NCBI GenBank assembly: GCA_040182905.1
Contig: JARQWU010000010.1
Location: 1-64,000, forward strand
Origin: Barthelona sp. PAP020
Taxonomy: Eukaryota > Metamonada: BaSk clade
DNA length: 64,000 bases
Reading direction: 5' to 3'
This document shows positions 39,908 to 49,963 of this stretch, one piece after another (position 1 is the first letter of the stretch; every line of letters starts with the position of its first letter). Below the pieces are notes generated by a model. The model made no database searches and was not told the DNA's origin. It was given only the letters and a program-made list of their open reading frames with translations. The position numbers and the translations under genes are program-made.

Positions 39908-42001
39908 ATGAAGCCTTTACAGGCACATATATTACGACCTTTACAAGAAAATGAATTATTTAACAAAAATATTCATTCTCAAAAAACAAATCAAATACAA
40001 TTGAAATATAGTCCTAAATTTGAGTTATTAACAAGTGAAACACAAAGTGAAAAAGAAGCAAACTCAATTGAAGAGATTACGACAACATCTACAAACAGTA
40101 GCACAAATTTTCACAAGAAAGAAATTTCTGTTGATTCTGATCATTTTATTGGTGATGATACGGATTCAGACAATGAGAATCAATTAAAACCGGGAAATGA
40201 TTTTGGAATACCTATGAATTTTGAATCAGTTCCAATTAATGATGACAATATCAATGATGGAATGCATAAATTTGTGTTAAGGTTTATTTGGGGGCATTCA
40301 ACAAAAAAGTTAGGCCAAAAGAAAAATCTACACAGAAACCTATACCGTTGTAAAATCAACAGAAATATTACAATAACTGAAGAAGAAGAAAGAGAAATAA
40401 ATAAATTAAACGGAATTGTTGAGTTGGATGAATTCAGAATTGTTACAAATAGAGGAGAGATGTTCGATATCAACAAATATGAAGATGAAAACAAAGAAAT
40501 TTTATATTTGTGGTGTAAAGATAGTCTAGGTATTGAATATATGAGTGAAATAGTTGAGTTTATTTACGAATGGAAGTTTGAGAAGATTATTGTGATTATT
40601 ACCCAAAATACATTTGATGATGAAAGGTTTACAAGAATGATGAACGATAACGGAATTGGGATGATTGAGCTAAAAGATTGTGAAATTGAATACAAACCTT
40701 TTTTTGAAACTTTTCGAAATGAGTTAAAAAACATACAAAAACATAAAATGAGATATAATCTGCAACAAAACAATGATCATAATCGATATATTTTAAAGAA
40801 TATTCATGAATTAGAAATGAAGAATGATCAAATCAATGAACAATGGAAATTTATTGAAAATTTTCCAAATATTTTACAGATTAATCATAAAGACTTGTCT
40901 ATGAATGCTAGAAACGATTTGTTTTATTTTACTAGAAAGATTATGTGTGAATTTATGCTAACACGTACCATTTTACAATATAGTATGAATTTATTTGACT
41001 TGTTTTTATCCAAATATTGTAAAAAAATACAAAATTATAAGCTTTTAATGTGTAGTTGTATAATAATAAGTGTCAAATTGAATACTTCTGATCCAAGTGA
41101 ATATGTTGATTTGTTACGACATTTTAGTAATGAAATATATGAATTCAATCAAAAAATGTATGTTTCACTAGAAAGTATGATTTTTAACACTTTAAAATTT
41201 AATTTGATAAGAAATCCTTTGAGTTATTATTTGATTGGTTTATTTAATTGTTTTTTTAACACTAAAGATTTTGATGATGAAAATGTTGGAAATGTATGTT
41301 TAGCAAAACTATTGAAAATTACTAATGACAGGTTATTATTCAGTTTTGTCTTAAATTTAACAGATTTCATTTATATAGATTATAAATATTTGAAATTTTC
41401 AAACTTTTATATAAGTTTATACTTTTTCAAATATTATTTACAATTATGTATTTTTTTTTTACATCATAATAATAATGATATTCAATTTAATCAATATCTA
41501 GCAACAATCATGAAAAAACCTCGTTTAAATACTTGTTTTATCAGCCTTCAAAATCAAGCACATAAATTAAACTTTGATTTCAATATTCATCTTAACTTTG
41601 AAAAAATCATTTCTAAACTTTCTAACAATTCAATAAATATTTCAACAGATAAAACTTTTCAAAAAATTCAAACTTTTTTGGAATCGCTAGATACAAACAT
41701 TTCTAGTTTCTTCTTTGAATTGGTGACACTTTTCGATATTGATTCTAACGATATTGATTCCTTTGAAAATGAGTTAATTATTGATGTTGACAATGAAGAA
41801 GAGGAAGAGGAAGAAGAGATTATCATAGCAAATAACGCTCTTTATTCTCAAAAAAATTCGTGTTCTAATAATCCTTATGTATGTATCTCTAATTCAAACA
41901 AAAAATTCAATAATGCTGAATTCCTTGAATTGTTGGATGATGACTCCTTTGTTTCAAGTCCTTTAAGGTTATTAGCTTCTGAAGTTTCTCAGCCTCGTTA
42001 G
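39908..42001 (+). CDS. Divergent cyclin with long N-terminal extension
   Basis: A 697-residue protein. A cyclin box spans about residues 330-435: NDLFYFTRKIMCEFMLTRTILQYSMNLFDLFLSK, then KLLMCSCIIISVKLN, then YVSLESMIFNTLKFNLIRNPLSYYL, fitting the five-helix fold. A second, weaker helical repeat runs to about 530. Residues about 115-300 form a separate, possibly globular region (KFVLRFIWGHSTKKLGQKK, LYLWCKDSLGIEYMSEIVEF) that I do not recognise. The C-terminus has an acidic run at about 630-640. It is probably a cell-cycle CDK partner of A/B/E-type character, but the residues around the expected hydrophobic patch are too divergent to name the class. Confidence 0.7.
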   Translation: MKPLQAHILRPLQENELFNKNIHSQKTNQIQLKYSPKFELLTSETQSEKEANSIEEITTTSTNSSTNFHKKEISVDSDHFIGDDTDSDNENQLKPGNDFGIPMNFESVPINDDNINDGMHKFVLRFIWGHSTKKLGQKKNLHRNLYRCKINRNITITEEEEREINKLNGIVELDEFRIVTNRGEMFDINKYEDENKEILYLWCKDSLGIEYMSEIVEFIYEWKFEKIIVIITQNTFDDERFTRMMNDNGIGMIELKDCEIEYKPFFETFRNELKNIQKHKMRYNLQQNNDHNRYILKNIHELEMKNDQINEQWKFIENFPNILQINHKDLSMNARNDLFYFTRKIMCEFMLTRTILQYSMNLFDLFLSKYCKKIQNYKLLMCSCIIISVKLNTSDPSEYVDLLRHFSNEIYEFNQKMYVSLESMIFNTLKFNLIRNPLSYYLIGLFNCFFNTKDFDDENVGNVCLAKLLKITNDRLLFSFVLNLTDFIYIDYKYLKFSNFYISLYFFKYYLQLCIFFLHHNNNDIQFNQYLATIMKKPRLNTCFISLQNQAHKLNFDFNIHLNFEKIISKLSNNSINISTDKTFQKIQTFLESLDTNISSFFFELVTLFDIDSNDIDSFENELIIDVDNEEEEEEEEIIIANNALYSQKNSCSNNPYVCISNSNKKFNNAEFLELLDDDSFVSSPLRLLASEVSQPR

Positions 42002-42162
42002 TCTCTTTTATTAAATCATTGGATCAAAATCAAAAAACGGGATGAAAAATGAAAAACAATATTGTCGTTTTTAACCTTTCAAAAGTATATTTAAAACTTC
42101 TTTCGTATTTCTTTGTCAGCGATCAAGCAGACAAATTTCACTCAATAAACAACATGTGCATG

Positions 42163-42172
42163 NNNNNNNNNN
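42163..42172. other. Assembly gap (10 N) at poly-T run
   Basis: Ten undetermined bases immediately followed by 23 T. A fixed size of ten at a homopolymer suggests a placeholder inserted where reads failed. Confidence 0.98.
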
Positions 42173-42470
42173 TTTTTTTTTTTTTTTTTTTTTTTGTATT
42201 TTTAATGTTAATGGATGAGAATAAATTAAGACAATACAGATGTGTTTAAGATTTCTTCTTACAATTTCTGATATTAATGGGTATCAAAATTGAAAAGCTC
42301 AAGCAAAGACATGAAATCGTAAGAATTCTAAGATTAAGGATACAAGTATACATAAAAGTATTCAAAGCAGATCAACAAAGAATATCAAAGTTTTACAAAA
42401 AGAACTTAAGTGGAGACATTTGAAAGGAATCAAAAGGCTAAAAGAAAGAATTACACTTTTCTGTACATAC

Positions 42471-42488
42471 CCGGTTTATCTAAACCGG
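42471..42488. other. Short perfect-stem hairpin
   Basis: CCGGTTTATCTAAACCGG can fold into a seven- to eight-base-pair stem with a two- to four-base loop. It stands out because the surroundings are AT-rich. It could be part of a non-coding RNA or a 3' end structure; nothing else supports either. Confidence 0.4.
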
Positions 42489-42636
42489 AAGCACAACAGC
42501 ATAATCCAAAAATAGATGTTATTTATGTTCATCTTCTTTCTTTTAATATTGAGTCAAAAATTTTAAAAAAAAAAACCCTGAAAGAAAAATTCCATTCAAT
42601 TTCTTTTTTTTTTTTTTTTTTTTGTTTAATTTTTTT

Positions 42637-42646
42637 NNNNNNNNNN
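42637..42646. other. Assembly gap (10 N) at poly-T run
   Basis: Ten undetermined bases directly after a T-rich segment and 51 bp before the zinc-ribbon ATG. Upstream coding sequence of that gene could be hidden here. Confidence 0.98.
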
Positions 42647-42696
42647 ATCATAAAATTGCCATTCAAATTTTCAAATCCCGTCCTCCCACAAATCAG

Positions 42697-42945
42697 ATGA
42701 ATTCACAAATGTATCGTTGTCCTCATTGTAGTGGAGAAATGGATGCTTCTTTGTGTGATTGCCCCCATTGCAATAATGCCATAGAACCTTGTATTTTTAC
42801 CGGTATGTCACTGTTTGGAAATCGTCAACATCATTGGCAATGTAGAACTTGCAGGCATCATGGTTATTCACAATTTTTGCAAATGCGTGGCAGTTCAATC
42901 ATGTGTTGTCCTTTATGTCACGCGAAATTATCCACTTATCGATAA
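42697..42945 (+). CDS. Small zinc-ribbon protein resembling the IFT121/WDR35 C-terminus
   Basis: An 82-residue protein with four CxxC pairs, at Cys8/11, Cys22/25, Cys49/52 and Cys71/74, enough for two zinc ribbons. The order CPHC, CPHC, PCIFTG, then W-Q-C-RTC-RHH and a final CPLCH recalls the zinc-binding C-terminal tail of intraflagellar-transport WD proteins such as WDR35/IFT121, and more distantly the zinc domains at the ends of GATOR2 subunits. Here it stands alone: the preceding 700 bp cannot encode the propellers. It may be a free mini-protein, or the last exon of a gene broken by the adjacent gap. The ATG at 42697 is the first after the N run. Confidence 0.6.
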   Translation: MNSQMYRCPHCSGEMDASLCDCPHCNNAIEPCIFTGMSLFGNRQHHWQCRTCRHHGYSQFLQMRGSSIMCCPLCHAKLSTYR

Positions 42946-43181
42946 TTCTTTTTGTATTCGTAAATTTATGTACAACCTTTTTTTTAATTATCTGTTGAAA
43001 AAGTCCTTGAAAACTTGCTACAAAATTAAAAAAGAAAATAAAGTTGGCCCTGTTGAAAAAGGAACCGATTTTTATGTCAAAAAAATTAGTAAACATATGA
43101 AATCCACTGAAAACATAAATGTTTTGAACAACAACCCGAAAATAAATTGTGAAAACGATGAAAGTTAAAAATTAATCATTT

Positions 43182-46064
43182 CTATTCAACGAACTGTTCT
43201 TTCTCTCTGTTCAACTCTTCCAAACGATACTCATCAACTTCTTCATCGATTTCCAAATCAACGTTATATCTTTTTGATGAGCTACTTCTTTGTTGAGTGT
43301 TAACCAAATAAGGGTAAACATTAGAAATGGTAATATTGGCCAAACCACGTTTATGAACTGATAATGCAGTAACTTGTGCAGCCAAAGCACCACCATAGAA
43401 CCTTTCACCTATTTTAATGTTCGGCAATTGAATTTCAACAGGTTTAAGATCACCTAAAGTACCTTCAACAAGAACTTGTTGATTGATAGAATGTTGAAGA
43501 AGTTCATGCCACAAAGGTTGAGTGGCAAGAACATTTGGATTGCCAACAACAACCAAGCCATATCTAGCACGAGTTAAAGCAACATTAAGACGTCTTGGGT
43601 CTTTCAAAAATCCAATAATTGAAGTTTCGTTTGATCTAACACAAGATAGAATAATAAACTCCTTTTCACGACCTTGGAATGAATCAACACTGGAAACTTC
43701 TAAACGTCTATATAGATTCTGTTGTAGAACCCCCTGACGCATCAGATGCTGAACAATATACGCACGTTGTCCTTCGTATGGAGTTATAATACCAATATTC
43801 TCAGGATGTACACCACAACTCAAGAATTTATGAACCACTTTTGCAACAATTTCAGCCTCCATTCGATTAATAAAAGATGTACCAGTGGCAGATAATTCTT
43901 CATACCCATTGCTAGAATAGAACATAAATGGACGATTGGCGACAGGCCAAGGGAATTTCATTTGAGGCAAAGTTCTTTCTTCTGCTGAAACACCATCTTG
44001 TAAAGTTCCTTCATAAAATGTCGCAGAAGGGAAGGTAGATAAAGCAGGATGCATACGGTACTGAACTTCCAAACGAATGGGTCTAACACCCAGAAGTACT
44101 AATCTTTCAAATAAAGATTGAGTGAATCCAGCAGAAGCAGCTGGCTTACACATAATTACAGGTCCCAATTGACAATGATCACCAACTAAAATAACTTGTT
44201 TAGCTTTCAACGTAATAGGAATAAGAGTTTCAGGTTCAGTAGCTTGTGTACTTTCATCAATCAGAACTGTATGGAACTCCATTTTAGCAAATCTTGGGTC
44301 ACCAGATGCAACACAAGTAGTAACAATAACATCTGCGCTGAGTAAAACTTCACGTTCAAAATTAAAGCGAAGACGATTGATGGTGTTCTGTTGTTTTTTA
44401 GTTAAAATAATACCTTCATCACGTTTTTGAATTAATTTCTGGTATTCTTCATTCTTTGAAGCCTTGTATTGAATGATACTGTGTAAAGTTAAGAAATCAA
44501 CGGAACATGGAATACCTTCACGAGATCTAGCACATACCCTAACAACAACTACACCAGTTGCATTGATTTTACTTGCCAACTGATCGGCTGCAACATTTGA
44601 AGGTGCACAAACAAGAATTTTCTTTCGATTTTTTTCTTTATTTTTGTGTTTTTGACTGTTCAAACGATTAACAATATGGTAGATGATAGTGGCCGATGTA
44701 ACAGTTTTTCCTGTTCCAGGAGGTCCTTGAATCAAAGATAATGGCTGACTCAAAGCTATTTGAACTGCATGGGCTTGTGAATGATCTAACAGAGGCAATG
44801 ATGGGGCATTAACTTCTTCAATAGCAGGAACTGTTCCAAAATCTTTCAATTGAGCTTTTTTTTCTGCATCAGACAATGGATTTCCCAAAATTTTTGCTTT
44901 TAGATAGGAAGCCATGCATTCATTTTTGGAAGAAGCAAATCTTTTCAAAGCTTTGGTCATACGTTCAAATGAAATAGCTTTCCAAATCAACTCAACACTG
45001 TATTTTTGAGAATCTTGGGCCTCATTAAATCCTGGGAAATCAGCTACAATTTCATCATCAGAATTTATTGCAATAACGTATCCATCCGCAACCTTTTCAG
45101 TTCCTTCATCATCAAAATATTTAATTTTGAGTTCATCACCAGGAATCAATCTCAATTCAACCTCAAAATAAAAATGAAAGGTTCCTCTGTATCCTTTGGA
45201 AATTTTCTCCCATCTAATTGGAATATTGGACTTGGCCTGGGATTCTTTCAAACGTCGATCATATTCACCTTCAATTTTAATTAAAGGCAACATAATGTCT
45301 CTGTATAATTCTGCTGTGGAATATTGAAGCAAAACAGACTGAATTTTAGGTCCAGAATCTTGTTCATTTCCTTTAGCATGTGGATTTTTCAACCACAATT
45401 CCTCCAATTGAGATAACAATTGAGGAGTGACAGCCTTAGCTGCCAATATTTGTTGCTCAGTAGGAACATGTGCAATCCAATTTAACAGTTCTTTATTGGA
45501 TTGAATTAAAGGTGTCCATGCATCAAAATCCCAATCAGAATTACTGGTATCAAATGTGTGAATACAATTATGCCTGCATAATATTGCAACAACATCCTCA
45601 GTTTTTGAAGGGACATATCCCAACGTAAAAATATTTTCAACAGAACATTGATAACACTCCAAATCAATGATTCCTAATTCCGCATTTGGATGTAATCTCA
45701 CAGCATGGTGTTTGGATTTAACTAGATGGTGAACAATATGAGAAGCGGTGACATTTCCGCCTTTACCATTACAAAACCATTTTAAACATTGTTTACATTG
45801 AACTAAACAATTAAGATCACTGATCCCACAGTACGCACAACAAACATTATCTTCACTTTTATTTTCCTGATTGTCAATATCTTCAATTGATTCAACTTTG
45901 CCTTGTAATGTTGATTTTTTTTCATCAGGTGCAACATCAATTGCCCAAGATTCCTTCAATGTTAGATTCTTATATTTTCATTAAATTACATTCAAATCAT
46001 CAGTCACATCAACAGAATAAAAATCCTGATCAAAATTATAGGATTCTTTTGAAGAATCCATCAT
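43182..46064 (-). CDS. UPF1: UPF1 nonsense-mediated decay helicase, with a 36-nt intron
   Basis: The spliced gene joins 46064-45990 to 45953-43182 and gives 948 residues. Exon 1 starts MMDSSKESYNF and adds 25 residues; without it the frame opens only at TTG. The Cys/His-rich UPF2-binding domain follows (CCAYCGISDLNCLVQCKQCLKW), then the 1B region, and the SF1 motor with GPPGTGKT (about residue 430), VLIDESTQATEPE, EVQYRMHPALSTFPS, DSFQGREKEFIILSCVRSN and LNVALTRARYGLVVVGN. These are all diagnostic of Upf1. It binds stalled terminating ribosomes with UPF2/UPF3. There is no long SQ-rich tail. A 3' end 236 bp from the zinc-ribbon stop makes the two genes convergent. Confidence 0.96.
45954..45989 (-). 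other. Intron, 36 nt, in UPF1 gene
   Basis: On the coding strand it begins GTAATT and ends CTAACATTGAAG. Splicing is in phase 0 and replaces a TTG-initiated frame by an ATG-initiated one. An in-frame TAA then TGA inside the intron blocks read-through, so splicing is required. Confidence 0.85.
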
Positions 46065-46457
46065 AAATGCAATAAAAAATGGTAATTTTTCATTGAATCA
46101 TTTGTTTATTTATTTTCACCATTTTTCAACAATTATTCTGTTCATTATTGAGTAATAAGAGAAATAATAAAGAAGATCGTGAAAAACTTAATTTTTTTCC
46201 GAAAATTTTGAGAAAACCAAAATTTATTGATGCTTAAAGAAGTTTTTTTGATAAAAATTAAAAGTTAACAGCCGAAGAAAATTAATTGAAAAAATCTCAC
46301 GAAATTTTGGGTTAAATGTACACTATTGGGATTTCCTAAATATAATACGCCAGGAAAAAAAAGATATTGTTAGGTTTAAGGGAAAGAGACAAACTGGGAA
46401 AAAGAGGAATCTTGGAGATTCAACAAAAGTTTCTCCAAACTTTTTTTTTTTTGCGTT
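46065..46457. promoter_or_regulatory. Shared divergent promoter region (UPF1 / inositol-phosphate synthase)
   Basis: A 393-bp AT-rich spacer between divergent starts. A run of twelve T (46441-46452) lies just before the inositol-phosphate synthase ATG. A purine-rich stretch occupies about 46380-46425. No open frame or RNA gene was seen. Confidence 0.5.
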
Positions 46458-48015
46458 ATGTTATTACACAAATATCACAGTCCCAGTGCGACTATTACCG
46501 AATCAACGATTGAAACCGTCTATAATTATGAACAGTTTAACTATTCATTTTATTTTTCTAACTTTTAGACCTGTTGTTACTGTTGAAAATAATGAGGCTA
46601 CTGTTTCTTCTAAAACCACTGCTGTTCACTTTAAAACAGATAAGGTTGTTCCCAAAACTGGTTTTATGATTGTTGGTCTTGGTGGTAACAATGGTACTAC
46701 CCTTACTGGTGGTGTTTTGGCTAACAAGCACAACATTACCTGGAACTCAAAGAAGGGTGAAATGAAATCTAATTTCTGGGGTTCTGTTTCTCAAAGCACT
46801 TGCATTCAATTGGGTTTGATTAATGGTGAACAAATTCTTCTTCCCATGAAAAATGTCTTGCCTATGGTCGAACCTACTGACCTCGTCATTGGTGGTTGGG
46901 ATATTAACGCTATGGATTTGGGTGAAGCTATGCGCAGAGCTGAAGTTTTTGATTACAATTTACAAGAAAAGTTGTATCCTTATATGAAAGAAATTAAGCC
47001 TTATGCTGGTGTTTATTATCCTGATTTTATTGCTGCCAATCAAGAAACTCGTGCTGACAATGTTCTTGAAGGAACAAAGGCTGATCATGTTGAAAAGATT
47101 CGTGAACAAATTCGTGATTTCAAAGCAAAGAATGGTCTTGATAAGGTCATTATTCTTTGGTCTGCCAATACTGAACGTTATTCTGAACTTATTCCTGGTG
47201 TTCATGATACTGCTGAAAATTTCCTCAAGGCTGTTGAAGAAGGTCATTCTGAAATTGCTCCTTCTGCCATTTATGCTTTGGCTGCCATTAAAGAAAACTG
47301 TGCTTACATTAATGGTTCTCCTCAAAATACTTTGGTTCCTGGTCTGATTGAATATGCTGAAAAGTGCAAGGTTTACATTGGTGGTGATGATTTCAAGTCT
47401 GGTCAAACCAAGATGAAATCCGTTCTTGCTGATTTCTTGGTTAATGCTGGTTTGAAATTAGAATCTATTGTTTCTTACAATCATTTAGGAAACAATGATG
47501 GTTATAATCTTTCTGCTCCCAAGCAATTCAGATCTAAGGAAATTTCTAAGTCAGATGTTGTCAATGATATTGTTAATGGCAATAGAATGTTGTATGAAGA
47601 TGGTGAAAAGCCTGATCACTGCGTTGTCATCAAGTATGTACCTTTTGTTGGTGATTCAAAGCGTGCTATGGATGAATACACTTCTTCTATCTTTATGAAT
47701 GGTTTAAATACTATTGTTATGCATAACACTTGTGAAGATTCACTTCTTGCTGCCCCTATTATTTTAGATCTTTGTTTATACACAGAATTATTCCAACGTA
47801 TCACTTATAAAACTGAGCAAATGGAAGATTATGAACATTTTGAATCTGTTTTGTCTATCCTTTCATATTTCCTTAAGGCCCCATTAGTTCCCAAAGGACA
47901 ACCTGTTATTAACGCTCTTTTTAAACAACGTGCTGCTTTAGAAAATACCATCCGTGCTGTCGCTGGTCTTCCCGTTGATACTTCTATTGCTTTAGAACAA
48001 CGTGCTCATTTGTGA
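46458..48015 (+). CDS. INO1: Inositol-3-phosphate synthase, with a 34-nt intron
   Basis: The spliced gene joins 46458-46534 to 46569-48015 and gives 507 residues. Exon 1 encodes MLLHKYHSPSATITESTIETVYNYE and splices within a codon to give QPVVTVEN, restoring the family's N-terminal Y-Y segment. The NAD-binding loop GLGGNNGTTLTGGVLAN, LVIGGWDINAMDLGEAM, LIEYAEKCKVYIGGDDFKSGQTKMKSVLADFLV, SYNHLGNNDGYNLS and the catalytic-lysine region DEYTSSIFMNG are all present. The enzyme converts glucose 6-phosphate to myo-inositol 3-phosphate, the first step to phosphatidylinositol. Codon use indicates strong expression. Confidence 0.97.
46535..46568 (+). other. Intron, 34 nt, in inositol-phosphate synthase gene
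   Basis: It begins GTTTAA and ends CTAACTTTTAG. Its length is not a multiple of three, so removal changes frame between the ATG-bearing exon and the body of the enzyme, which makes the call firm. Confidence 0.92.
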
Positions 48016-48075
48016 GAAATTTGACGTTTTAAAAAAGTTTGTTTTTGAAATTTTGATAAAGAATTTTTTATTTAT

Positions 48076-49335
48076 TTATTTTTGTTCTATGAACTCAAAA
48101 AAGCTGTCAGGTAAATGCATTTGATTCAAATAGAGATTTTGAAAGGAAAAATTGGGTGTGAATGGGTAATGTTGACATTGAAACACACCTATTTGTTGAA
48201 TTGTGGAATATATTTCTTTTTGCTTGTCAACATTATACAATCCTCCTAATTTTGTTTCATTTCCATCATCAATTAATGCAATAACATTAAGATAAATTGC
48301 TAAAGGAGGAACAATGATATTTGGTGGTATTGGAACTGAAACAGCAACATTGCCAATTTTTTTTGAAAATGACAATTTTGAAATGGAAGATTTAAGATTG
48401 AAATAAGATCTTTGAGGACTAATTATGGACTTTAAATTTGAAAACTTAGCTTCTAAGGAAGGTAACTGATTTATAGCTTTTTCGATAATTTTTTGAAAAT
48501 CTTTTGAAATAATGGGGTTCATTATTGATGCAACTACTGAAAAACAATGAATATTTGCAGCATATTCAGCAATTTCTAAAAAGAAAGACAAAGCTTTTTC
48601 TGGAACCTTTGTGTCAAAAAGTGTTCTGGACACAAAAGTTGATATCGACTCCGAAAAATAAATATAGTTTTGAATATTTCTGGTATTAGCTTTTTGCTTT
48701 ACATTCATCCATCGACATCCAGCAAATTCAGTCATCTTAATAGCCGTCAACAATGCTAAGTCATGAAGAGCTAGTTGTTGAGCGAATTTGTCTGGAGTAA
48801 ATAATTTCCAATCACTGTGGTCTGTACTGTTTTTACACAATTTTACAATGGGTCCATCAACTGGTGTCATGAATTTATTTCGTAAGGCATCAACCAAATC
48901 AATAATGACACTTTGCTCAATAATATATTGTGGAATACATTGAGATATAATATCTCCAACACTGTAAGTTATCAATTCAGGAAAATATTTTATCAACAAA
49001 GTTAATGATTTAATCAATAAAACTTGATTATTTTCTGGTATTTGAGGATAAAAATACCTCCAAACTTCCAAATATTCCTCAATTGGAAAGACATTGTTTA
49101 ACATCAAAAATACAATTTTACAACGTTCCTCCCAAATATCAACCGGAACATCTGAACATGCTGTAGATAATAATATTGCTCCTATAGAACCAACTACTAA
49201 AGTTCCATCCCCAAATATGATATCCTCAATTTCCAAAATGGGTAAATTATCCTTTTTCAAATTATTTGCCTTTTCTAACAATAATTCAACCGATTTTCTT
49301 CCGGATTTAACAAGTCCAAAAATGGGATATGTCAT
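48076..49335 (-). CDS. RasGEF (CDC25 domain) protein
   Basis: A 419-residue guanine-nucleotide exchange factor for Ras-family GTPases. The catalytic CDC25 domain starts near residue 180 (LFTPDKFAQQLALHDLALLTAIKMTEF) and includes SESISTFVSRTLF, the helix AEYAANIHCFSVVASIMNPIIS, LEAKFSNLKSIISPQRSYFNLKS and the IPPNIIVPPLAIYLNVIALIDDGNET segment. The preceding part, from VGSIGAILLSTACSD to EVWRYFYPQI, resembles a RasGEFN/REM domain. The start is the ATG at 49335, since upstream codons of the frame are TTG. It begins only 22 bp after the Skp1 stop on the same strand, so the two may share or overlap transcription signals. Confidence 0.88.
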   Translation of the reverse strand: MTYPIFGLVKSGRKSVELLLEKANNLKKDNLPILEIEDIIFGDGTLVVGSIGAILLSTACSDVPVDIWEERCKIVFLMLNNVFPIEEYLEVWRYFYPQIPENNQVLLIKSLTLLIKYFPELITYSVGDIISQCIPQYIIEQSVIIDLVDALRNKFMTPVDGPIVKLCKNSTDHSDWKLFTPDKFAQQLALHDLALLTAIKMTEFAGCRWMNVKQKANTRNIQNYIYFSESISTFVSRTLFDTKVPEKALSFFLEIAEYAANIHCFSVVASIMNPIISKDFQKIIEKAINQLPSLEAKFSNLKSIISPQRSYFNLKSSISKLSFSKKIGNVAVSVPIPPNIIVPPLAIYLNVIALIDDGNETKLGGLYNVDKQKEIYSTIQQIGVFQCQHYPFTPNFSFQNLYLNQMHLPDSFFEFIEQK

Positions 49336-49357
49336 CAACAAACAAAAATCTAATTAT

Positions 49358-49825
49358 TTATATTATTCTCAATAGGTTGAGCTCTTCTTCAATTCTCTTT
49401 TGTTCATCAACAGTAAAATCATTTTTTTCATCAAAAATATCGCGAATATCCTCAATAGACATAGATTTCATTAGTTTTCCAAGTTTTTCACAACAAATAT
49501 CTAACATGTAATCAAATTCCAATTGACTCGCAATATCTATTAATTCTATTAATTCTGATGTTGTTACATTGGTGAAATCACCCATAAACTGAATTAATTC
49601 AGCATCAAAAATAAAATCATGATCACTTTTTCTTTTGGCTATAGAATGATCAAATTCAAGAGCTTTTGCAACTTTTTCAAAAGATTTAACATCAATAAAT
49701 GGTATTTCAATTTGGTTACCATTTTTTTCAATTTGTTTCGCAATATATCGGGATATACAAGCTTGTTCTTTGTCTAGTTGAACAGTTTTGTTATCATTCA
49801 AAAGAACAGTGACAAAATTTGACAT
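49358..49825 (-). CDS. SKP1: Skp1, SCF ubiquitin ligase adaptor
   Basis: A 155-residue protein with the complete Skp1 plan. A BTB/POZ fold spans about residues 1-65 (FVTVLLNDNKTVQLDKEQACISRYIAKQI), then comes FDAELIQFMGDFTNVTTSELIELIDIASQLEFDYMLDICCEKLGKLMKSMSIEDIRDIF, which covers the F-box binding helices, and the C-terminal FTVDEQKRIEEEL. It links cullin-1 to F-box proteins. The C-terminus is slightly shifted from the common WAFE ending (ends LNLLRII). The ATG at 49825 follows a run of ten T on the coding strand by nine bases. Confidence 0.93.
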   Translation of the reverse strand: MSNFVTVLLNDNKTVQLDKEQACISRYIAKQIEKNGNQIEIPFIDVKSFEKVAKALEFDHSIAKRKSDHDFIFDAELIQFMGDFTNVTTSELIELIDIASQLEFDYMLDICCEKLGKLMKSMSIEDIRDIFDEKNDFTVDEQKRIEEELNLLRII

Positions 49826-49963
49826 AGTTAAAGAAAAAAAAAAGGATATAAACAACATTTACATTTAAAGAGAAAATAAAGATCTAATATTATTCATTAT
49901 GAGATGCAATGAGTCAAAAGAAAACAATTCTAAAAATCACAAAAAAGGTAAAAACTATCGAAC

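Larger units (their letters stand above)
42002..42696. other. Gene-poor interval with two 10-N gaps and long poly-T runs
   Basis: Nearly 700 bp without a convincing gene. It contains N runs at 42163-42172 and 42637-42646, both beside long T runs (23 T at 42173-42195; 20 T at 42604-42623). Between them an ATG at 42277 opens 48 basic codons ending at 42423, which is too short and featureless to call. A GC-rich hairpin lies at 42471-42488. The gap sizes look like placeholders, so real length and content are uncertain. Confidence 0.6.

Noticed and set aside
42277-42423. 48-codon basic open frame starting with ATG
   Set aside because: It is too short, has no recognisable motif, and sits between two assembly gaps in sequence of uncertain order.
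42946-43168. Lys-rich plus-strand frame running past the zinc-ribbon stop
   Set aside because: It begins inside the zinc-ribbon gene in another frame and the extension is low-complexity AT-rich sequence without motifs.
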